The notes beneath the pieces are model-generated. The model had not been told where the DNA came from and searched no databases. It saw nothing but the letters and a program-made list of their open reading frames with translations. The translations under genes and the position numbers were made by a program. A stretch of DNA of 64,000 nucleotides. Origin: Halalkalibacter alkalisediminis. Its GTDB lineage: Bacteria; Bacillota; Bacilli; Bacillales; Bacillaceae_D. The DNA lies in assembly GCF_028610705.1 (NCBI RefSeq), contig NZ_JAQQWT010000006.1, forward strand, positions 62,001 through 126,000, read 5' to 3'. Below, in pieces: positions 63,980 to 64,000 of this stretch; the first letter of the stretch is position 1; each line of letters starts with the position of its first letter.

Positions 63980-64000
63980 ACAACTTACCTCCTCCTGATC

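Noticed and set aside
1-64000. CRISPR arrays, tRNA or rRNA genes, insertion sequences, prophage genes
   Set aside because: No regularly spaced repeats, cloverleaf tRNA sequences, rRNA motifs, transposase or phage proteins were seen on either strand.

Overview
The window is AT-rich, protein-dense DNA from a Bacillaceae (Firmicutes) chromosome, probably a relative of the alkaliphilic/halotolerant Bacillus group. Evidence: strong AGGAGG-type ribosome binding sites, TTG/GTG starts, sigma-A promoters, U-tailed terminators and many Bacillus-type families (Med, YjzC, YitT, BsuPI inhibitor, YitU, YisL, AddAB, CtaG, IDEAL). No rRNA, tRNA, CRISPR, prophage or transposase gene is seen. From memory of Bacillus subtilis, the minus strand read from right to left keeps the order addB-addA ... 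yitV-yitT-ipi ... argCJBD-carAB-argF-yjzC-(yjaU/yjaV-like)-med, with lineage-specific blocks inserted.

Layout. 1-2.6 kb: 3' part of a Med-like lipoprotein, prfC (RF3) and a small membrane protein. 2.6-14.5 kb: NAD-epimerase, a hydrolase-like protein, YjzC and the complete arginine operon argCJBD-carAB-argF, with a clear promoter and candidate ArgR boxes. 14.7-16.9 kb: a cytochrome-oxidase-assembly-type operon ctaG-sco-redoxin. The redoxin lipoprotein gene has an in-frame UGA at the first position of a C-x-x-C motif and a matching bacterial SECIS-like hairpin, so it is a strong selenoprotein candidate. 17-31 kb: YitU phosphatase, small genes, acetyltransferase, AzlCD amino-acid exporter, a SNF2 helicase with a partner protein, BsuPI-type inhibitor, YitT, YitV esterase, rhodanese and an AI-2E-type permease. 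31-42 kb: lipoproteins (one frameshifted), a B12-binding radical SAM protein, and a methylmalonyl-CoA module (mutA, mutB, meaB, acyl-CoA carboxylase beta subunit, TetR regulator with a palindromic operator). 42-50.5 kb: small proteins, a broken gene, FhuF-like Fe-S reductase, KtrC-type K+ channel regulator, cheA-cheW-cheY, and a PAS-GGDEF-EAL protein. 50-54 kb: HAD phosphatase divergent from a phnD-phnC-phnE-phnE transporter. 54-64 kb: AddAB recombination nuclease/helicase, ElaA-like acetyltransferase, HpaB-like flavin monooxygenase, YisL, and an HPr-like protein without the active-site histidine.

The two signals I consider most worth following are the candidate selenoprotein with its SECIS inside the ctaG-sco operon, and a structured repeat of about 82 nt (ends GCAATG...CATTGC, inner hairpin preserved by compensatory changes) that occurs three times, each time a few bases after a long perfect terminator hairpin abutting a stop codon. 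Shortened relatives lie near 28.9 kb and 32.0 kb.
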